From Minisyncoccota bacterium (GTDB taxonomy: Bacteria > Patescibacteriota > Minisyncoccia > Phycocordibacterales > Phycocordibacteraceae): a DNA stretch of 16,446 bases. The notes beneath the pieces are model-generated. The model worked only from the letters and a program-made list of their open reading frames with translations, did no database searches and was not told where the DNA came from. A program made the position numbers and the translations under genes. This document shows positions 14,378-16,446 of this stretch, in pieces. The first letter of the stretch is position 1. Every line of letters begins with the position of its first letter. The stretch spans positions 1 to 16,446 of the forward strand of contig JAQUAU010000019.1 in assembly GCA_028687085.1 (NCBI GenBank). The letters are read 5' to 3'.

Positions 14378-15626
14378 TCTGCCGGATGTGCCGGGCGTGT
14401 ACCTCTTCAAGCAAGGGAGGAAGGTGCTGTATGTCGGCAAGGCCACGAGTCTGCGCGACCGCGTGCGGAGCTACTTTGACGACGATCTAATCGCGACGCG
14501 TGGCCCGCGCGTGGTGGATATGGTCACGAAGGCTGATCGTATCGCCTTTGAGACGACGCCCACGGTGCTCGAGGCGCTCGTACGCGAGGCGGCGCTTATC
14601 AAGCAGTATCTGCCGAAGGCGAATGTCGACGGCAAAGACGACAAGACTTTCTTATATGCAGTTGTTACGCAAGAAGAAATTCCGCGTGTGCTCGCAGTGC
14701 GCGGCAAAGACATCGATTTCAAAGCTCACATTTCGCGAGGTGACACCTCGCGAATAAAATACAAGGCAATATATGGGCCGTTTCCGAGCGGAGCGCAACT
14801 GCGCGAGGGTCTGCGGCTGATCCGCCGCATCTTTCCGTTTTTTGATACGCCGAAGCCCCTCGACTTCGCTCGGGGCAAGCCAGCAGGGAAGCATCAACGA
14901 GCTCTTGTAGAGTTCAATACGCAGATAGGGCAGTACCCGCGCGATTTTGATGCGAAGCAGTACAAGCGCACGATACGCAAGGTGATGCTCTTCTTGAGTG
15001 GTCGCGGCAAGGAGTTGCGCGTGGCGCTCGAGAAAGAAATGAAGACTGCCGCGAGGGAAGAGCGGTTCGAGAATGCGGCAGAGGCGCGCCGCGAACTCTT
15101 CGCGCTTGATCACATTCAAGACGTCTCGCTCATCAAAGATGAGAATCGTTCTGAACATTCTCATTCGCGAGGTGACACCTTACGACGAATAGAAGCATAT
15201 GACACGGCACATTTGTCGGGGACGAATGCGATCGGCGTGATGACGGTCGTGGTAGACGGAACACCGGTTAAGAAAGAGTACCGGACATTCACTATCAAGG
15301 GGGTAAAAAAGAGCGATGATATCGCCTCGCTGAAAGAGATACTTTCGCGCCGACTCGCACACTCTGAGTGGCCGTTCCCGAACACCATCGTTGTCGACGG
15401 TGGCCGCACGCAGAAGAAGGCGGCGGAGACAGTGTTGAAGGAGATGGGTATCGCGATACCAGTCGCGGCAGTCGTGAAGGACGAGCGGCATCGCCCGCGC
15501 GAGGTCATCGGCGCGCGTTCTGCGGGCGTGAGCGAGGCAGACGCTGTGCTCGCCAACGCCGAGGCACACCGTTTCTCCCTCGCGCGGCACCGCAGAGCTC
15601 GCTCCAGGAATTTAAGGACATCGTAA
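14349..15626 (+). CDS. uvrC: UvrABC excinuclease subunit C, lacking the HhH domain
   Basis: A 425-aa nuclease that makes the 3' and 5' incisions; typical UvrC is about 600 aa. Visible: an N-terminal GIY-YIG domain (PGVYLF...VLYVGKATSLRDRVRSYF, with VREAALIK carrying the catalytic Glu); a UVR segment (ALEKEMKTAAREERFENAAEARR, about 219-241) for UvrB binding; and the RNase H-like domain with YDTAHLSG, VVDGGRTQ, VKDERH and AEAHRFSLARHR, so the acidic residues and His of the 5' nuclease are present. The protein ends soon after, so the C-terminal helix-hairpin-helix pair is absent; the stop lies inside a hairpin. Palindromic elements contribute residues 128-135, 170-176 and about 271-277. The ATG at 14349 lies inside uvrA; an in-frame ATG at 14292 would add 19 residues unlike UvrC. 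Confidence 0.95.
   Translation: MQKSDLQKSNLPDVPGVYLFKQGRKVLYVGKATSLRDRVRSYFDDDLIATRGPRVVDMVTKADRIAFETTPTVLEALVREAALIKQYLPKANVDGKDDKTFLYAVVTQEEIPRVLAVRGKDIDFKAHISRGDTSRIKYKAIYGPFPSGAQLREGLRLIRRIFPFFDTPKPLDFARGKPAGKHQRALVEFNTQIGQYPRDFDAKQYKRTIRKVMLFLSGRGKELRVALEKEMKTAAREERFENAAEARRELFALDHIQDVSLIKDENRSEHSHSRGDTLRRIEAYDTAHLSGTNAIGVMTVVVDGTPVKKEYRTFTIKGVKKSDDIASLKEILSRRLAHSEWPFPNTIVVDGGRTQKKAAETVLKEMGIAIPVAAVVKDERHRPREVIGARSAGVSEADAVLANAEAHRFSLARHRRARSRNLRTS
14732..14754. repeat. In-frame palindromic element in uvrC, copy 1
   Basis: TTCGCGAGGT (14732-14741) and ACCTCGCGAA (14745-14754) are perfect 10-bp arms with loop GAC. It is read as ISRGDTSRI (residues 127-135 approximately) between the GIY-YIG part and the conserved YGPF segment. 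Seventeen bases (14732-14748) recur exactly at 15164-15180. Confidence 0.75.
14855..14876. repeat. Imperfect palindromic element in uvrC
   Basis: GCCCC (14855-14859) and GGGGC (14872-14876) flank the core TCGACTTCGCTC. Its complement read as protein gives APSEVEG, a string I remember as recurrent in Parcubacteria predicted proteins. In the uvrC frame it gives PLDFARG (170-176), in a region after FPFF where the family varies. The recurrence elsewhere is recalled, not checked. Confidence 0.5.
15163..15190. repeat. Degenerate palindromic element in uvrC, copy 2
   Basis: ATTCGCGAGGTGACACCT (15163-15180) repeats copy 1 but the right arm has decayed (TACGACGAAT in place of CGCGAAT). It is read as HSRGDTLRR just before the RNase H-like domain (IEAYDTAHLSG). 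Same phase and same SRGDT peptide as copy 1, so both insertions use one reading frame of the element. Confidence 0.65.
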
Positions 15627-15656
15627 GTCCCTAATGCATTTGGACTTACGATGTCC
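15616..15656. repeat. 15-bp inverted repeat at the end of uvrC
   Basis: GGACATCGTAAGTCC (15616-15630) and GGACTTACGATGTCC (15642-15656) are perfect 15-bp arms with the 11-nt loop CTAATGCATTT. The uvrC stop TAA (15624-15626) lies in the left arm. There is no T-run after it on either strand, so it is not a standard intrinsic terminator, though such a stem could still slow RNA polymerase or protect the 3' end. The right arm occupies the -35 region of the ddl promoter. Confidence 0.85.
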
Positions 15657-15666
15657 AGACATGGGC

Positions 15667-15672
15667 TATACT
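15667..15672 (+). promoter_or_regulatory. -10 element for ddl
   Basis: TATACT ends 7 nt before the ddl ATG at 15680, the same geometry as at the other starts, again leaving no space for a ribosome-binding site. A TTGGAC at 15640-15645 could be a -35, but the 21-bp spacing is long. Confidence 0.6.
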
Positions 15673-15679
15673 AGAGGCC

Positions 15680-16446
15680 ATGCAAACCGTTGTTGGAGTA
15701 CTGCGCGGCGGGCCGTCGCGCGAGCACGAGGTCTCGCTCAAAAGCGGCGCGGCGATGCTCGCACACTTGCCAGAGGAGCAGTATCTCACGCGCGATATTT
15801 ACATTGATAAGGATGGTGCATGGCACAGTCGCGGACGGCTGGTAGAGCCCGAGCGCATCCTGCGCCAGATCGATGTGGCGCTCCTCCCGCTCCACGGCGA
15901 GTACGGCGAGTCGGGCGAGGTACAGAATCTCCTCGAACGTTTCGGCGTGCCCTATGTCGGCGCAAACGCCTTCGGCTGTCACCACGCGATGCATAAAGTC
16001 ATCGCGAAGACTCGGGCGAAAGAAGAAGGATTCCTCACGCCCGACTTCCGCTTCGCTGAGCGTGCCGAAGACAGCGAGGCGGTGGCGCACGACGTTATCC
16101 GCAACTTCTCTCAGCCAGTCGTTGTGAAGCCGGTCGGCTGGGGTTCGTCGGTGGGCGTCTCTATCGTGGGCGGCTATGCGCCCGTGCTCGCCGCTATTGA
16201 AGAGCTCTTTGCTCGGGGTGCTCTCGGAGTGCTTGTCGAAGAGCATATCAAGGGCAGAGAAGCGACTGCTGGCGTCGTCGAGGGTCTGCGCGGCGAGGCG
16301 CTCTATTCGCTCCCTGTCATCGAGATCATCCCTCCCGAAAATGACTTTTTCTCCTACGATGCGAAATATTCTGGAAAGACGCGCGAAGTCTGTCCGGGCA
16401 ATTTTACCCGCGTTCAAGCAGAAGAATTGCAGAGGATAGCCAAGGT
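15680..16446 (+). CDS. ddl: D-alanine--D-alanine ligase, N-terminal part
   Basis: 255 codons are visible before the window ends; the family is usually about 300-370 aa. The enzyme joins two D-Ala using ATP in the cytoplasm, supplying the dipeptide for peptidoglycan precursors. Visible signatures of this ATP-grasp family are GVLRGGPSREHEVSLKSG at the N-terminus, LPLHGEYGESGEVQNLLERF with PYVGA, the ATP-site Lys in VVKPVGWGSSVGVS, EEHIKGREATAGVVEG, and FFSYDAKYSGKT. The missing end would carry the last Mg-binding acidic residues, so activity cannot be fully judged. The ATG is supported by a -10 element 7 nt upstream. It follows uvrC but is separated by a hairpin and its own promoter, so it is probably an independent unit. 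Another ATP-grasp ligase is unlikely given the N-terminal motif. Confidence 0.93.
   Translation, partial: MQTVVGVLRGGPSREHEVSLKSGAAMLAHLPEEQYLTRDIYIDKDGAWHSRGRLVEPERILRQIDVALLPLHGEYGESGEVQNLLERFGVPYVGANAFGCHHAMHKVIAKTRAKEEGFLTPDFRFAERAEDSEAVAHDVIRNFSQPVVVKPVGWGSSVGVSIVGGYAPVLAAIEELFARGALGVLVEEHIKGREATAGVVEGLRGEALYSLPVIEIIPPENDFFSYDAKYSGKTREVCPGNFTRVQAEELQRIAK

Noticed and set aside
15616..15656. Intrinsic terminator between uvrC and ddl
   Set aside because: The stem is perfect, but no T-run follows on either strand and the sequence leads straight into the ddl promoter, so it is listed as a repeat.
1..16446. CRISPR arrays, rRNA, tRNA or insertion-sequence transposases
   Set aside because: No regularly spaced repeats, tRNA cloverleaf, rRNA signature or transposase motif was found in reading the window.

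Overview
The window looks like a chromosomal stretch of a Candidatus Patescibacteria (CPR) bacterium, probably of the Parcubacteria type. The reasons are: genes packed with overlaps or gaps of a few bases; streamlined versions of core proteins (UvrC without its C-terminal helix-hairpin-helix part, a compact UvrA); short proteins of kinds common in that group; and short palindromic elements lying in frame inside core genes. TGA is used as an ordinary stop (for example 555-557 and 7633-7635), so code 11 applies and the TGA-recoded Gracilibacteria/Absconditabacteria are excluded. The taxonomic call is inference from gene style; no rRNA is present. GC is fairly high, with visibly AT-richer patches at about 4700-5700 and 10950-11640.

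Layout. 2-214 is the tail of a ZIP-type metal transporter. 222-759 holds two small membrane proteins, facing a DedA-family protein (1373-756, minus strand). From a 23-bp divergent intergenic region start dedA to the left and, to the right, a large VirD4/TraG/HerA-like ATPase (1397-4165) followed 3 nt later by an 865-aa Pro/Ala/Glu-rich membrane-associated protein of unknown function (4169-6766). Next come a small helical protein (6788-7084), a membrane-anchored FKBP prolyl isomerase (7111-7635), the queuosine enzyme tgt (7650-8885), and a complete nucleotide-excision-repair cluster: uvrB (8878-10947), an unnamed gene (10950-11612), uvrA (11702-14377) and uvrC (14349-15626). The window ends inside ddl (15680-16446+).

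How it works together. UvrA and UvrB find DNA damage, UvrB is loaded at the lesion and UvrC makes both cuts; having all three adjacent allows coordinated expression. The ATPase and its partner look like a two-gene machine: a soluble motor with no visible membrane anchor of its own beside a protein that has the membrane segments. It is the best candidate here for an undescribed system.

Two patterns recur. First, at seven starts a TATAAT-like -10 hexamer ends 6-9 nt before the ATG with no room for a ribosome-binding site, which implies leaderless mRNAs. At the dedA/ATPase junction one 8-bp palindrome supplies the -10 hexamer for both directions. Second, hairpin-forming elements are inserted in frame in the 865-aa protein gene, tgt, uvrB, uvrA and, three times, uvrC, recalling the Rickettsia palindromic elements. 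The one in tgt sits exactly where the zinc-binding CxCxxC motif should be, and that motif is absent.
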